Assembly (NCBI GenBank): GCA_028117185.1
Contig: JAOHHD010000002.1
Span: 17,890-81,889, forward strand
DNA length: 64,000 nt
Direction: 5' to 3'
DNA from: Luminiphilus sp.
GTDB lineage: Bacteria; Pseudomonadota; Gammaproteobacteria; Pseudomonadales; Halieaceae
Shown: in pieces, positions 47,001 to 56,497 of the stretch
Layout: each line of letters starts with the position of its first letter
Position numbering within the stretch: position 1 is the stretch's first letter
Position numbers and translations under genes: made by a program
The notes under the pieces: generated by a model
What the model saw: the letters and a program-made list of their open reading frames with translations, nothing else
Database searches by the model: none
What the model was told of the DNA's origin: nothing

Positions 47001-48200
47001 ATGTCGATGAATCACGCTGTCGCAGGTATGCGGCTAGGTGTTGCGCAAGCCGGCATTAAAATGGCCGATCACGACGATGTTGTGCTCATTTCCCTGGCAC
47101 CCGGTTCGTCCACATCAGCGGTTTTCACACAAAATGCCTTCCGTGCTGCGCCGGTCTTAATAGCCGCGGAACATCAGCACACGAACCGGGGCCAAGCCGG
47201 CTGGCTGTTAATCAATACCGGTAATGCCAATGCGGGTACTGGGGAGCCCGGTAAAAGCATGGCGATTCAGTCGTGCCAAGCAGTGGCAGATTTAACTGGA
47301 TCGAGCATCGATAGCGTACTGCCGTTTTCAACAGGCGTTATCGGCGAGCCACTGTCGGGTGAGCTGATCACGCAGGCATTACCTCAAGCATTGGCAGACC
47401 TTAGCGACAACAATTGGGAGCGCGCTGCTGCGGCAATTTTGACGACGGATACGCGCGCCAAGTTGAGAAGTGTCTCGATTGATCTGGATGGACAAACCTG
47501 CGTGATCACAGGCATGGCCAAGGGCGCTGGGATGATCTGCCCTAACCTGGCAACGATGCTGGGGTTTATAGGGACGGATGCCCAAATTGCGCCTGATGTG
47601 CTCGACACTTTGCTGCAAATAGCCGTTGCGGCCAGTTTCAATCGCATTAGTGTTGATGGCGACACCTCTACGAATGATGCGGTCGTGCTATCTGCTACAG
47701 GGCAGTCGTCTGTGGTGTTAGAGGCGGGGTCTGACCATACGACGCGATTTTTGGACGCATTAACCGGCCTCATGATTGAGCTTGCACACGATATTGTTCG
47801 CGACGGAGAGGGCGCGACTAAGTTTGTTGAGGTGCGTGTCAAAGGTGGGGCCTCTGAGGCGGCCTGTGATCAGGTTGCCCGCACGATAGCCCACTCTCCT
47901 TTAGTCAAAACCGCTCTGTTTGCCTCAGATCCTAACTGGGGCAGACTCTTGATGGCCATTGGACGTGCTGGCTTAGAGAACCTCGATACGAGTGTCATAT
48001 CAATCCATATTAATGGGGTGTTGATTGCTGAGGATGGTGCTCGTGCGGCCTCTTACACCGAGGAAGCGGGTCAGGCAGCCATGGCGGATCGTGATTTAGT
48101 GGTCGAGGTGAACTTGAACCAAGGGTCCGCAGCGTCATCGCTATGGACTACGGACTTGTCCTATGACTACGTCAAGATCAATGCTGACTATCGGACTTGA
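47001..48200 (+). CDS. argJ: Bifunctional glutamate N-acetyltransferase / amino-acid acetyltransferase ArgJ
   Basis: ArgJ recycles the acetyl group from N-acetylornithine to glutamate in arginine synthesis. The 399-residue precursor shows the self-cleavage site in GAGMICPNLATMLGF, where the threonine becomes the nucleophile of the beta-chain, plus TGVIGEPL and the C-terminal SDPNWGRLLMAIGRAG. Its location after secA is the Pseudomonas arrangement. The stop overlaps the first possible mutT start as TTGA. Confidence 0.97.
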   Translation: MSMNHAVAGMRLGVAQAGIKMADHDDVVLISLAPGSSTSAVFTQNAFRAAPVLIAAEHQHTNRGQAGWLLINTGNANAGTGEPGKSMAIQSCQAVADLTGSSIDSVLPFSTGVIGEPLSGELITQALPQALADLSDNNWERAAAAILTTDTRAKLRSVSIDLDGQTCVITGMAKGAGMICPNLATMLGFIGTDAQIAPDVLDTLLQIAVAASFNRISVDGDTSTNDAVVLSATGQSSVVLEAGSDHTTRFLDALTGLMIELAHDIVRDGEGATKFVEVRVKGGASEAACDQVARTIAHSPLVKTALFASDPNWGRLLMAIGRAGLENLDTSVISIHINGVLIAEDGARAASYTEEAGQAAMADRDLVVEVNLNQGSAASSLWTTDLSYDYVKINADYRT

Positions 48201-48592
48201 GCTTGGAGGTCGTCACCGTGGCAGTCGGTATCTTGATAGACCCCCTGGGTCGAGTGCTGGTCACACGGCGTGCTCCCAAAACCCACCAAGGCGGGCTCTG
48301 GGAATTTCCTGGCGGTAAAGTTGAGCCAGGCGAGACGATTTCTGACGCACTTGCGCGCGAATTACAAGAAGAATTGGGAGTGGCAGTGCTGACCAGCGAG
48401 CCGTTCATGACGTTGCAGCATGATTACGGTGATCAACAGGTGTGCTTAGCGGTCTATCGCGTCACCAGCTGGCGGGGTGAACCATCGGGTATGGAAGGAC
48501 AGCCCTTAGCCTGGCAGCAGCCTGAGAATCTGATTGACTGGCCATTTCCCGCCGCGAATCAACCAATATTGGAGGGGTTGTTAGGGGGCTAA
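48197..48592 (+). CDS. mutT: MutT-family Nudix hydrolase (8-oxo-dGTP diphosphatase)
   Basis: MutT removes 8-oxo-dGTP from the nucleotide pool. The Nudix box is complete: GGKVEPGETISDALARELQE followed by ELGV. With the TTG start at 48197 the protein has 131 residues. TTG at 48203 would align best with E. coli MutT, while GTG at 48218 has the best ribosome site (GGAGG at 48205-48209) but would cut the first strand. Its 3' end overlaps the convergent coaE gene by 12 bases. Confidence 0.9.
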   Translation: MSLEVVTVAVGILIDPLGRVLVTRRAPKTHQGGLWEFPGGKVEPGETISDALARELQEELGVAVLTSEPFMTLQHDYGDQQVCLAVYRVTSWRGEPSGMEGQPLAWQQPENLIDWPFPAANQPILEGLLGG

Positions 48593-49186
48593 TGTGCGCG
48601 CCCGCGCCAGCAAAGTCTGGTGAAGGGCGTCTGTGCGGTGGTGCAGCGTTTTGAGACACTCGCTGTTGTCGATCACAATGTCGGCGCGACTCCGCCTTGT
48701 TTCCCGGTCTAATTGTGCGGCCATTATTTTTTCTACGAGGGCTTGATCGTTTTGATCCCGCGCCATGGTGCGCTCAATCTGCAGTGACTCTGGTACATCT
48801 ACCACCACTTTGATATCGACCATCTCGGATTGATTACCTTCGAGCAGGAGCGGTGAGCTGAGCACCACATAAGGAGAGCTGGCGCTTTGCAGTTGCGCCT
48901 CCAGTTCTGCTCGGATGCTTGGGTGAGTGATGGCCTCTAGCAATTTCCGTTGATGCTCGTCAGCAAATACCAGTTGGCGCAGTGCGGGTCGGTCGAGCTG
49001 GCCGTCGGGCTGCAGATACTGGGCACCAAAAGTTTGTGCGATCTCTGCGAGTGCGGGCATGCCCGGCGCCACAACAAGGCGTGCGACCACGTCGGCGTCG
49101 ACAATCTGAATATTTTTCTGAGCAAGCCAGTCGGTGACCGCAGTTTTACCGCTACCAATACCGCCAGTGATACCCACGCGCAACAT
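48581..49186 (-). CDS. coaE: Dephospho-CoA kinase CoaE
   Basis: CoaE phosphorylates dephospho-CoA in the last step of coenzyme A synthesis. The 201-residue protein has the P-loop VGITGGIGSGKTAV at the start, DADVVARLVV, the HPSIRAELEAQL helix and LLLEGNQSEMVD. It is one base from pilD, the typical pilBCD-coaE unit of gammaproteobacteria. Confidence 0.97.
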   Translation of the reverse strand: MLRVGITGGIGSGKTAVTDWLAQKNIQIVDADVVARLVVAPGMPALAEIAQTFGAQYLQPDGQLDRPALRQLVFADEHQRKLLEAITHPSIRAELEAQLQSASSPYVVLSSPLLLEGNQSEMVDIKVVVDVPESLQIERTMARDQNDQALVEKIMAAQLDRETRRSRADIVIDNSECLKTLHHRTDALHQTLLARARTLAP

Positions 49187-49187
49187 C

Positions 49188-50045
49188 TTAAGGTGTCATC
49201 CACTGCAAATACTGGGTAACTAGCGTGTCGCCATAAAATAGTGCGAGTAGACCCGCTCCCGCCAAATAGGGACCAAATGGCATCGGCGTGTTGCGCCCTT
49301 GACGTGTTAACGCAAGGATCGTGAGACCCAGCAGCGCCCCGACAAGGGATGACAGCAGAATAATGAGGGGAATCGCTTGCCAGCCGAACCACGCGCCCAA
49401 CGCAGCCAGCAGCTTAAAGTCACCATAGCCCATGCCTTCTTTGCCAGTCACCAATTTGAATGCCCAGTAGACACTCCACAACGCGCCGTAACCGAGCATG
49501 GCGCCAACAACGGCGGCGGGCAGTGTGGTCCACACTTGGAATAAATTTACGCCTAACCCCACCCAGAGTAGCGGCAGAGTGAGCGCATCAGGCAGGAGCT
49601 GGGTGTCGAGATCGATACCGGTTAATGCAATCAAAAATGCGATGAGCACAAGTGCACTGAGCGCCTCTGCGCTGAAGCCAAACCGCCAAGCCGCCACTGC
49701 GAACAGCACTCCTGTGACCAGCTCGATGATTGGATAGCGGATCGATATCGTGGCGCTGCAATCAGCGCAGCGTCCGCGCAAGATCAACCAACTCAGCACC
49801 GGGATATTGTGCCATGCCCGAATGGGGGCGTCGCACTGGGGGCACGTTGAGCGAGGATGAGCCAAACTCAGTGTCGCGTCGGAAGGAATGGGTTGATCCA
49901 TCAACTCACAGCAGTCTTTTTGCCATTGCGATTCCATCATGCGCGGTAGGCGAAGAATGACGACATTGAGAAAACTACCGATAATCAGCCCCACCGCGCC
50001 GCAGATGAGCGTAAACAAAACAGGATCTGACAATAGGTGCAGCAT
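49188..50045 (-). CDS. pilD: Prepilin peptidase and N-methyltransferase PilD
   Basis: PilD cleaves and N-methylates type IV prepilins. I place the start at ATG 50045 (MLHLLSDPVLFTLICGA), giving 285 residues; the frame extends 75 bases upstream into pilC without support. Features are IGSFLNVVILRLPRMM, the zinc cysteine pairs CPQCDAPI and CADCSATI, and the two catalytic aspartates in GIDLDTQLLPD and GYGDFKLLAALGAW. About eight membrane helices are expected. Confidence 0.96.
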   Translation of the reverse strand: MLHLLSDPVLFTLICGAVGLIIGSFLNVVILRLPRMMESQWQKDCCELMDQPIPSDATLSLAHPRSTCPQCDAPIRAWHNIPVLSWLILRGRCADCSATISIRYPIIELVTGVLFAVAAWRFGFSAEALSALVLIAFLIALTGIDLDTQLLPDALTLPLLWVGLGVNLFQVWTTLPAAVVGAMLGYGALWSVYWAFKLVTGKEGMGYGDFKLLAALGAWFGWQAIPLIILLSSLVGALLGLTILALTRQGRNTPMPFGPYLAGAGLLALFYGDTLVTQYLQWMTP

Positions 50046-50076
50046 GACCTTTACTGCTTTACAAAGCGCATGGGTA

Positions 50077-51288
50077 TTAAATGACCGATCCAAGCATAAA
50101 GATGGGGAGATACATGGCAATCATCAGCCCCCCCACCAATACGCCGAGCACTGACATAATGAGGGGCTCCATGAGTGAGCTCAAACTGTCTACGGCATTG
50201 TCCACGGCGGCCTCGTAATGATCAGCAACTTTGCTGAGCATATCATCAAGTGATCCTGATTCTTCGCCAATGGCGATCATCTGTAGGAGCATGACCGGGA
50301 AAAGGTCGGTAGATCGAATCGAGGCGGTGAGTGCTTGGCCCGCTGTAACATCGTCTCGAATACGCGCAATACCGCGGGCGTAGACCGCGTTGCCCGCCGC
50401 GCCAGCAGTAGACTCCAAGGCTTCAACCAGCGGGACCCCGGCGGCAAAGGTGGTCGACAGGGTTCGAGAAAAACGTGCAATCACCGCATCGTGGACGATC
50501 GTACCGATAACCGGCACTTTAAGAGACATCGCGTCAACCCAGTCCGATACACGCTTGTAGCGTTGCTTAGCCTGCGAAAAGAGATAGCCGGCCACCATGA
50601 ACGAGATCAATAAGAGTAACCAGTAGGCTTGAACCCAGTCTGAGATGCTCAGTACCAGTAGGGTGAACGCGGGTAACTCTGAACCAAAACCCTGAAACGT
50701 CTCTGCAAATTGAGGGACCACTTTGACTAGCAAAATAGCGGTCACCACAATGGCGACCACGATGACTGCCGTCGGGTAGGTGAGTGCTTTTTTGATTTTT
50801 GCCTTGAGCGCCTCGGTTTTTTCTTTGTAAGTGGCCACCCGATCTAACATGGTCTCTAGAGTGCCCGAATTTTCACCCGATGCGACCAGACAGCAAAAGA
50901 GTTCGTCAAATTGTCGCGGGTGTTTGCTCAGTGCATCCGCAATATTAGTACCCGAGGCCACATCTGTGCGTAAATCATTAATCAACCTGCGCATAGTCTC
51001 GTGTTCGGTACCGTCTGCGACAATCGTGAAGGCCTGAACCAGCGGTACCCCTGCTTTCATCATGGTGGCGAGCTGTCGCGTGAAGATGGCGATATCGGCA
51101 GGCGTTATCTTTTTTGTCCCAAAAAGAGTGAATTCCTTAGCCTTTTTTTTGACCGATTTAATGGTGACGCCCTGTCTGCGGAGCTGTGCGCGTGCCATGG
51201 CGGCAGAACTCGCCATTTCTTCACCCGTAGAAGGTTGTCCATTGCGGTCAGTGCCACGCCATGCAAATACGATACTGTCTGTTGTCAT
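50077..51288 (-). CDS. pilC: Type IV pilus inner-membrane platform protein PilC
   Basis: PilC is the platform protein on which PilB acts. The 403-residue product has two T2SSF domains (from about residues 70 and 275), each with the pattern FTRQLATMMKAGVPLVQAF / FSRTLSTTFAAGVPLVEAL, and three hydrophobic segments (TAVIVVAIVVTAILLVKVVP; LLLISFMVAGYLF; IMSVLGVLVGGLMIAMYLPIF in part). It sits between pilB and pilD. Confidence 0.97.
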   Translation of the reverse strand: MTTDSIVFAWRGTDRNGQPSTGEEMASSAAMARAQLRRQGVTIKSVKKKAKEFTLFGTKKITPADIAIFTRQLATMMKAGVPLVQAFTIVADGTEHETMRRLINDLRTDVASGTNIADALSKHPRQFDELFCCLVASGENSGTLETMLDRVATYKEKTEALKAKIKKALTYPTAVIVVAIVVTAILLVKVVPQFAETFQGFGSELPAFTLLVLSISDWVQAYWLLLLISFMVAGYLFSQAKQRYKRVSDWVDAMSLKVPVIGTIVHDAVIARFSRTLSTTFAAGVPLVEALESTAGAAGNAVYARGIARIRDDVTAGQALTASIRSTDLFPVMLLQMIAIGEESGSLDDMLSKVADHYEAAVDNAVDSLSSLMEPLIMSVLGVLVGGLMIAMYLPIFMLGSVI

Positions 51289-51321
51289 CGTTTCCTTCCA
51301 TCACTGTGCGAAGTTACGAGA

Positions 51322-53052
51322 TCAGTCGGTTGTCACCCGGCTGACTTCTTCCAGGCTAATCAGTCCATCGGCACATTTCTTCAGTGCGGATTGCCTAAGG
51401 TCATCAAAGCCCGCCGCGCGTGCCACGCGATTTAATTCGATGGAGTTCGCGCCATCCATAATGGCGGCAGCAATGGGTTTCGTGATCCGCACCACCTCAT
51501 AAATGCCGACCCTTCCTTTGTATCCATCCTTGCATTGCTGGCAGCCGACGGCGCGTTTGATCGTTGCTTTAGCGAGCTGTTCGGGGCTGAATCCCATTTC
51601 TAAGAGGGCGCCCTCGGGCACCGTGGTTTCTGGTTCGGCGCAGTGCTTACATAATCGGCGGGCAAGTCGCTGCGCGATAATCAGTGTCACCGACGCGGCA
51701 ATATTAAAAGCCGGTATGCCCATATTAAGGAGTCGTGTGACCGTTTCAGCCGCATTATTGGTATGCACAGTAGACATCACCAAGTGGCCCGTTTGAGCTG
51801 CTTTGATCGCAATTTCAGCGGTCTGCAGATCGCGGATTTCTCCCACCATGATGACGTCTGGGTCCTGGCGGAGAAAGGAGCGCAGCGCCTCGGCAAAGTT
51901 GAGCCCCACCTTGGGATTCACCAACACTTGATTGATACCCTGCATATTGATTTCTACAGGATCTTCGGCAGTGGAAATATTGCGCTCGGGTTCATCGAGA
52001 ATATTGAGACCGGTATAGAGCGATACGGTTTTGCCTGAGCCGGTGGGCCCGGTGACTAAAATCATCCCTTGGGGTCGGTTCAGGGCCTCGAGGTAGAGCT
52101 GTTTTTGGTCGGCTTCGTAGCCGAGCGCATCGATGCCCAGTTGGGCTGAGCTGGGATCCAGAATACGCAGTACGATTTTCTCGCCATAGAGGGTGGGTAG
52201 GGTATTCACGCGGAAGTCGATCGCACGTTTTTGTGAGAGTTTCATCTGGATGCGGCCATCTTGCGGCACGCGCCGCTCAGAGATGTCCATCTGCGACATC
52301 ACCTTCAGTCGCGCCGCTAAGCGAGGCGCCAAATTACGCGGTGGTTTGACCACTTCACGCAACATACCGTCGGTCCGAAATCGCACTCGGTAATCTTTTT
52401 CGTAGGGTTCAAAGTGGATATCTGAGGCGCCCTGTTTTACGGCATCCAGCAGCACTTTATTAACGAATTTGACGATCGGCGTGTCGTCAACGGCGTCAGT
52501 GACTTCATCGGCGTCGTCGAGCGTACCGTCAGTAATCTCAAGATCGTATTCACCGTCGTCTCCGAGTGAGGCCATATCGGAATCGAATCCACCTGCTTGC
52601 TCGGCGAGCTCGTTAATCAGCCGATTGAGTGCTTGGTCCTCGACTAATACGGCATCGGTGTTGATGCCTGCCGCAAATTTGAACTCTGCTAATGCCGCTT
52701 GATTCATGGGGTCAGAGATCGCGACGAACAGACAGTGACCGCGGTGAAACAGCGGCACGGCCCGATATTTCACCATGAGCGCGGCATCGATAGTGTGACT
52801 CGGCAGCATGTCGCGATTCATCGCCGCCAAATCAAATATCGGCAGCCCAAATTCAGCCGAGGCGGGCTCCGCCAGCTCGTGGCTGTCGATAGCGAGGGTG
52901 TCGATGAGATAGCGCATCAGCGAGACGCCTGTTGCTTTGGCATCCTCTTCGGCGGTGGTGGCTTGTGCGGCTGTCAGCACACGATCGGCCACCAAGCGAC
53001 CGGCGAGTCCCCTGATGTTTGATCGAATCGTTTGTGCGACGGGTGCATTCAT
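51322..53052 (-). CDS. pilB: Type IV pilus assembly ATPase PilB
   Basis: PilB powers pilus extension. The 576-residue protein has an N-terminal MshEN-like domain, Walker A GPTGSGKTVSLYTGL (about residues 331-345), the Asp box, Walker B DPDVIMVGEIRD, the His box GHLVMSTVHTNNAAET and a tetracysteine zinc site (CKHC and CQQC, about 35 residues apart). It starts 358 bases downstream of pilA and is 33 bases upstream of pilC. Confidence 0.97.
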   Translation of the reverse strand: MNAPVAQTIRSNIRGLAGRLVADRVLTAAQATTAEEDAKATGVSLMRYLIDTLAIDSHELAEPASAEFGLPIFDLAAMNRDMLPSHTIDAALMVKYRAVPLFHRGHCLFVAISDPMNQAALAEFKFAAGINTDAVLVEDQALNRLINELAEQAGGFDSDMASLGDDGEYDLEITDGTLDDADEVTDAVDDTPIVKFVNKVLLDAVKQGASDIHFEPYEKDYRVRFRTDGMLREVVKPPRNLAPRLAARLKVMSQMDISERRVPQDGRIQMKLSQKRAIDFRVNTLPTLYGEKIVLRILDPSSAQLGIDALGYEADQKQLYLEALNRPQGMILVTGPTGSGKTVSLYTGLNILDEPERNISTAEDPVEINMQGINQVLVNPKVGLNFAEALRSFLRQDPDVIMVGEIRDLQTAEIAIKAAQTGHLVMSTVHTNNAAETVTRLLNMGIPAFNIAASVTLIIAQRLARRLCKHCAEPETTVPEGALLEMGFSPEQLAKATIKRAVGCQQCKDGYKGRVGIYEVVRITKPIAAAIMDGANSIELNRVARAAGFDDLRQSALKKCADGLISLEEVSRVTTD

Positions 53053-53410
53053 GATGCGCAGGACCTTGGGAAGATGGTGTGAACTGCCTCGCGAGCTCGA
53101 TCTGATAACACTGTTCCCAAGGAGATCAACGACGCTGCCGCCCGCATCTGCGGCGTGCTACGGGGCAATCGATGCTTGGTTTTGCCAGCGTTGATGTGCG
53201 CAAATGCTTTCATGGTTTGGTTCTGTCGTTATCAGAGGGTTCAGCCGATACATGTTGCTTTTGTCTCGTCGGGCGAGGTGTCGAGGCCCACAGGATGCTG
53301 CGCCGATAGCCAAATTTTTAAGGATCTTTTGCGCTCGCAACACAGACCGCGTAGCGCTAAGAGAAGCCAAAGGGAGCGGACTCCCTTTGGTGATTGACAG
53401 AGTGTTGTGA
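53053..53410. other. pilA-pilB intergenic region
   Basis: This 358-base region separates pilA from pilB on the minus strand. It contains the pilA terminator hairpin (listed separately) and a small GC-rich inverted repeat, GCCGC at 53137-53141 with GCGGC at 53150-53154. It should also hold the promoter of pilBCD-coaE, which I could not place. No gene is seen; short frames here look random. Confidence 0.4.
53367..53390 (-). terminator. Hairpin downstream of pilA, probable terminator or attenuator
   Basis: CCAAAGGGAG (53367-53376) pairs perfectly with CTCCCTTTGG (53381-53390) around a four-base loop. In the minus direction it begins 21 bases after the pilA stop and is followed by CTTCTCTTAG, a weak U-tract. 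It would limit read-through into pilB, giving more pilin than motor protein. Confidence 0.65.
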
Positions 53411-53830
53411 TCAGCACAAGCCCTTGGTAAGGCAGTCGCCTCCTTCGGTCCAAATCACAGGAACACTGTCCGAGGCGGTTAATGTGTACGTTGCGCCGCC
53501 TACGGCGCTTGTACCGGTTGCTGTGACGACGCCGTCTGTAACTCCTACCGACGCAACAACCCCTCCATTACTGCCGGCGGCTGCTGGAATACCGCATGCC
53601 CCTGCATCCAAATCAACGTTTGCTGCGTCTGTGCAGCCAGTAGCCTGTTTTTGCTTCGCGAGATCGATTGCTATTTTATAGGGTGCCACCGCTGCGACGA
53701 CTTCGGCAAACTTGGCGCGTTTGGTGTAGTTGTCATAAGCGGGCAGCGCCACCGCGGCTAAAATGCCGATGATTGCGATGACGATCATCAGCTCGATCAG
53801 GGTAAAGCCTTGTTGTGGTTGTTTTTGCAT
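53411..53830 (-). CDS. pilA: Type IV major pilin PilA
   Basis: The 139-residue prepilin has a short leader MQKQPQQG cleaved before [20 protein letters not shown], with the Glu5 needed for assembly. The start at 53830 follows AGGAG by seven bases; the frame extends 45 bases upstream without support. The globular part has four cysteines: two near the middle (ATGCTD, GACG) and two close to the end (GGDC and the terminal LC), so two disulfides are possible. The C-terminal loop of only five residues is short for the usual pilin disulfide loop. It faces the same way as pilB, unlike Pseudomonas where pilA is divergent. Confidence 0.95.
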   Translation of the reverse strand: MQKQPQQGFTLIELMIVIAIIGILAAVALPAYDNYTKRAKFAEVVAAVAPYKIAIDLAKQKQATGCTDAANVDLDAGACGIPAAAGSNGGVVASVGVTDGVVTATGTSAVGGATYTLTASDSVPVIWTEGGDCLTKGLC

Positions 53831-54173
53831 GTCTCTCTCCTTAGAAACGGGATATTCCCTGCCCTTGATTGGCATGCTGCAATATCAAGCCGGCAGGCTG
53901 TTTTCATGTCGCTTTGCACAACGTACACCATATTTTTGCATACTGCGGCAATTATTTCATTATGCAAAAATTGCCTTGTGAGCACCTCAAACAGGCGTCA
54001 AAGCCCGATGCTAAAAAGGGTTTGGTGTGAGTGATGCCAGAGGCGTATCCCATCAAGCTTCAATGGGCGAGGGGCTATTGCGCGAAACGAGGCAGAGGTC
54101 GGGCCAATCGCCGATGGCGACTCAAGAGGGCGGGTCAAAGCGCGGCAGGGCAACGTTCACTGCCGCGTCGGCA
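53831..54173. promoter_or_regulatory. pilA upstream region with perfect 11-bp inverted repeat
   Basis: This gene-free region lies between glcB and pilA. ATTTTTGCATA at 53932-53942 has its exact reverse complement at 53961-53971, with an 18-base spacer and half-site centres 29 bp apart, about 100 bases before the pilA start. This is a good candidate operator for a dimeric regulator. I could not place firm sigma-70 boxes. A sigma-54-like sequence is present nearby but has the wrong spacing. Confidence 0.5.
54141..54167 (-). terminator. Stem-loop after glcB, possible terminator
   Basis: CGCGGCAG (54141-54148) and CTGCCGCG (54160-54167) form a perfect 8-bp GC-rich stem with an 11-base loop, beginning six bases after the glcB stop on the minus strand. 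It is followed by CTTTGA, a weak U-tract, so termination is plausible but not certain. Confidence 0.5.
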
Positions 54174-56345
54174 TTACCCCTGCGTTTTAAAGGCCAGTCG
54201 ACGTCGGTGCAAAACCGGCTCGGTGTAGCCATTGGGCTGTAGGGTGCCAGCAAAGACGAGTTCGCAGGCGGCTTGAAAGGCATGACTGGTGTCAAGGTTT
54301 GCCGCCATCGGCCGGTAGCTGGGATCCGCTTGATTTTGTGCGTCGACCACGGACGCCATTCTGATGAGGGTCTCTCGTACTTGGCTCTCGCTCACAACCC
54401 CATGGTGGAGCCAGTTGGCAATGTGCTGACTGGAGATACGCAGGGTGGCCCGATCTTCCATTAAGCCAATATTGTGAATATCGGGCACCTTTGAGCAGCC
54501 GACCCCGTGCTCTACCCAGCGAACCACGTAACCCAAGATGCCCTGAGCGTTGTTGTCGAGTTCCTGCTGAATTGTATCGGGTGATAGGGCGCTGGCATCA
54601 CCGATAGGGACGGTGAGCAATTCAGTGAGTGAGCGGCGGTGGTTGCCGGCGAGCGTCTCCTGAACTTGGGCGACTGAAATGGTGTGGTACTGCGTCGCGT
54701 GCAGCGTCGCCGCGGTAGGTGAGGGCACCCAGGCGCAATTTGCCCCCGATTGTGGATGGCCGATTTTAGTGTTCAGCATTTCTGCCATGAGGTCCGGCAT
54801 GGCCCACATGCCTTTGCCGATCTGCGCTTTACCCTGCAGGCCACAGGCGAGTCCGGTATCGACGTTCCAGTCCTCGTAGGCGCTGATCCAGGTCTCCGCT
54901 TTCATCGCTGTTTTAGCCGTAATGGCGCCCGCTTCCATGCTGGTATGGATTTCATCTCCCGTTCGATCGAGAAAGCCCGTATTGATAAAGACCACTCGTT
55001 CAGACGCACGCCTGATGCATTCGGCGAGGTTGACCGTCGTCCGCCGCTCTTCATCCATGATGCCCATTTTGAGGGTGTTACGTGCCAACCCAAACAAGTC
55101 TTCGATGCGGGCAAACAAATTCACCGCCAGCGTGACTTCATCGGGACCGTGCATTTTGGGTTTGACGATGTACATGGAACCGGTCCGAGAGTTTTGCATT
55201 AGGCTATCGCCGCGCAGGTCGTGGAGCGCGCAGAAGGTAGTGAAAAGGCCATCCATAAAACCTTCTGGGATTTCGTCGCCCTGCGCATTGAGCACGGCTG
55301 GGTTCGTCATCAAGTGACCGACATTACGCACAAACAGTAAGCTGCGGCCGGGCAAGGTCAGCACGCTACCGTCTGGTCGCGTAAACGACCGGTCCGGGCG
55401 CAACCGACGCGTGACGGCCTCACCGCCTTTTTGAAAGGTATCGGTGAGCTTGCCGGTCATCAGACCCAGCCAGTTGCGATAGACGATCGCTTTATCTTCC
55501 GCATCGACCGCCGCAACGGAATCCTCGCAATCCTGAATCGTGGTCAAAGCCGATTCTAAGCAGACATCTTTCACACCCGCAGTATCGGTTGCGCCAATCG
55601 GATGGCTTCGGTCAATTTGGATCTCGGCATGCAGACCGTGATGTCTCAGCAGGAGACTATCGGGTGTGGCGGAATTGCCTGTAAAGCCGACCCATTGCGA
55701 CACGTCCACGAGTTGAGCCTGTGAGCCGTCAATCTGTTCGATCAGCAAAGCACCGTCGACGATGGCGTAAGCAGCAGCCTGTTGATGACTACCCTTGTCC
55801 AGCGGAAAGTGCGTATCGAGAAAGCGACGCGCCCATGCGATCACACGCTCACCCCTGATCGTATTGTAGGCGCCGCCGCGTTCCGCGCCGTCGGTCTCTG
55901 CAATGGCATCGGTGCCGTAGAGGGCGTCGTAAAGGCTGCCCCATCGCGCATTGGCGGCGTTTAGTGCAAAGCGTGCATTCATCACCGGCACGACCAGTTG
56001 GGGGCCGGCGATCTGAGCTATCTCAGGGTCAACGCCCTCGGTGCTAATCGTAAAGGGTGCCGGTTGCGGGCAGAGGTAGCCAATATTAGTAAGAAACGTT
56101 TCATACGCCGCCGCATCCCAGGGCGCGTCGCTGTGGTCGCGATGCCACTGGTCAATTTGTGCTTGTAGCGAGTCCCGTTCCGCGAGTAGCCGCGTATTAT
56201 CGGGTCCTAGATCTGCCCAAATATCGGCAACACCTTGCCAAAACTGCTCGGCGGTAACGCCTGTTCCGGGTGCTATCTCATCGGCTACTAGTGCGTGCAG
56301 TGTGGCATCGATGCTCAGGCCGGCACATTCAATTCTTTCGGACAT
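54174..56345 (-). CDS. glcB: Malate synthase G
   Basis: Malate synthase G condenses glyoxylate and acetyl-CoA to malate, the second glyoxylate-bypass step, also used for glycolate growth. The start at 56345 ([20 protein letters not shown]) gives 723 residues, equal to E. coli GlcB. Motifs include [35 protein letters not shown], the active-site [21 protein letters not shown] in part, and [21 protein letters not shown], which carries the catalytic aspartate. No isocitrate lyase or glycolate oxidase gene is nearby. Confidence 0.97.
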   Translation of the reverse strand: MSERIECAGLSIDATLHALVADEIAPGTGVTAEQFWQGVADIWADLGPDNTRLLAERDSLQAQIDQWHRDHSDAPWDAAAYETFLTNIGYLCPQPAPFTISTEGVDPEIAQIAGPQLVVPVMNARFALNAANARWGSLYDALYGTDAIAETDGAERGGAYNTIRGERVIAWARRFLDTHFPLDKGSHQQAAAYAIVDGALLIEQIDGSQAQLVDVSQWVGFTGNSATPDSLLLRHHGLHAEIQIDRSHPIGATDTAGVKDVCLESALTTIQDCEDSVAAVDAEDKAIVYRNWLGLMTGKLTDTFQKGGEAVTRRLRPDRSFTRPDGSVLTLPGRSLLFVRNVGHLMTNPAVLNAQGDEIPEGFMDGLFTTFCALHDLRGDSLMQNSRTGSMYIVKPKMHGPDEVTLAVNLFARIEDLFGLARNTLKMGIMDEERRTTVNLAECIRRASERVVFINTGFLDRTGDEIHTSMEAGAITAKTAMKAETWISAYEDWNVDTGLACGLQGKAQIGKGMWAMPDLMAEMLNTKIGHPQSGANCAWVPSPTAATLHATQYHTISVAQVQETLAGNHRRSLTELLTVPIGDASALSPDTIQQELDNNAQGILGYVVRWVEHGVGCSKVPDIHNIGLMEDRATLRISSQHIANWLHHGVVSESQVRETLIRMASVVDAQNQADPSYRPMAANLDTSHAFQAACELVFAGTLQPNGYTEPVLHRRRLAFKTQG

Positions 56346-56367
56346 AGTCAAACTCCAATGGCTCTTT

Positions 56368-56403
56368 ACCGCGTACTCGACCGCGTACTCAACCGCGCAC
56401 TCA
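56368..56403. repeat. Three 12-bp tandem repeats upstream of glcB
   Basis: ACCGCGTACTCG (56368-56379), ACCGCGTACTCA (56380-56391) and ACCGCGCACTCA (56392-56403) are tandem copies with one or two differences, starting 22 bases before the glcB start codon in its leader. Unit length 12 keeps the frame, so the upstream extension of glcB reads as repeated VEYA-type residues. Confidence 0.75.
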
Positions 56404-56497
56404 ACCCAGTGATATGGCAATCGCGATGAGGGCGTTACTGTACTGATTCACTCTCAGTGCGGACAGGGGTTTCAGCGATAGGGATTATTCGTAGCAG

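Noticed and set aside
53887..53903. Sigma-54-like sequence upstream of pilA on the minus strand (CGGCTTG then TTGCA).
   Set aside because: The conserved GG and GC are separated by nine bases, not ten. Sigma-54 promoters tolerate little change in this spacing, so I do not call it.
54027..54242. Short plus-strand frames between pilA and glcB.
   Set aside because: They partly overlap the glcB end, are rich in Arg/Ser/Gly and show no ribosome site or homology.
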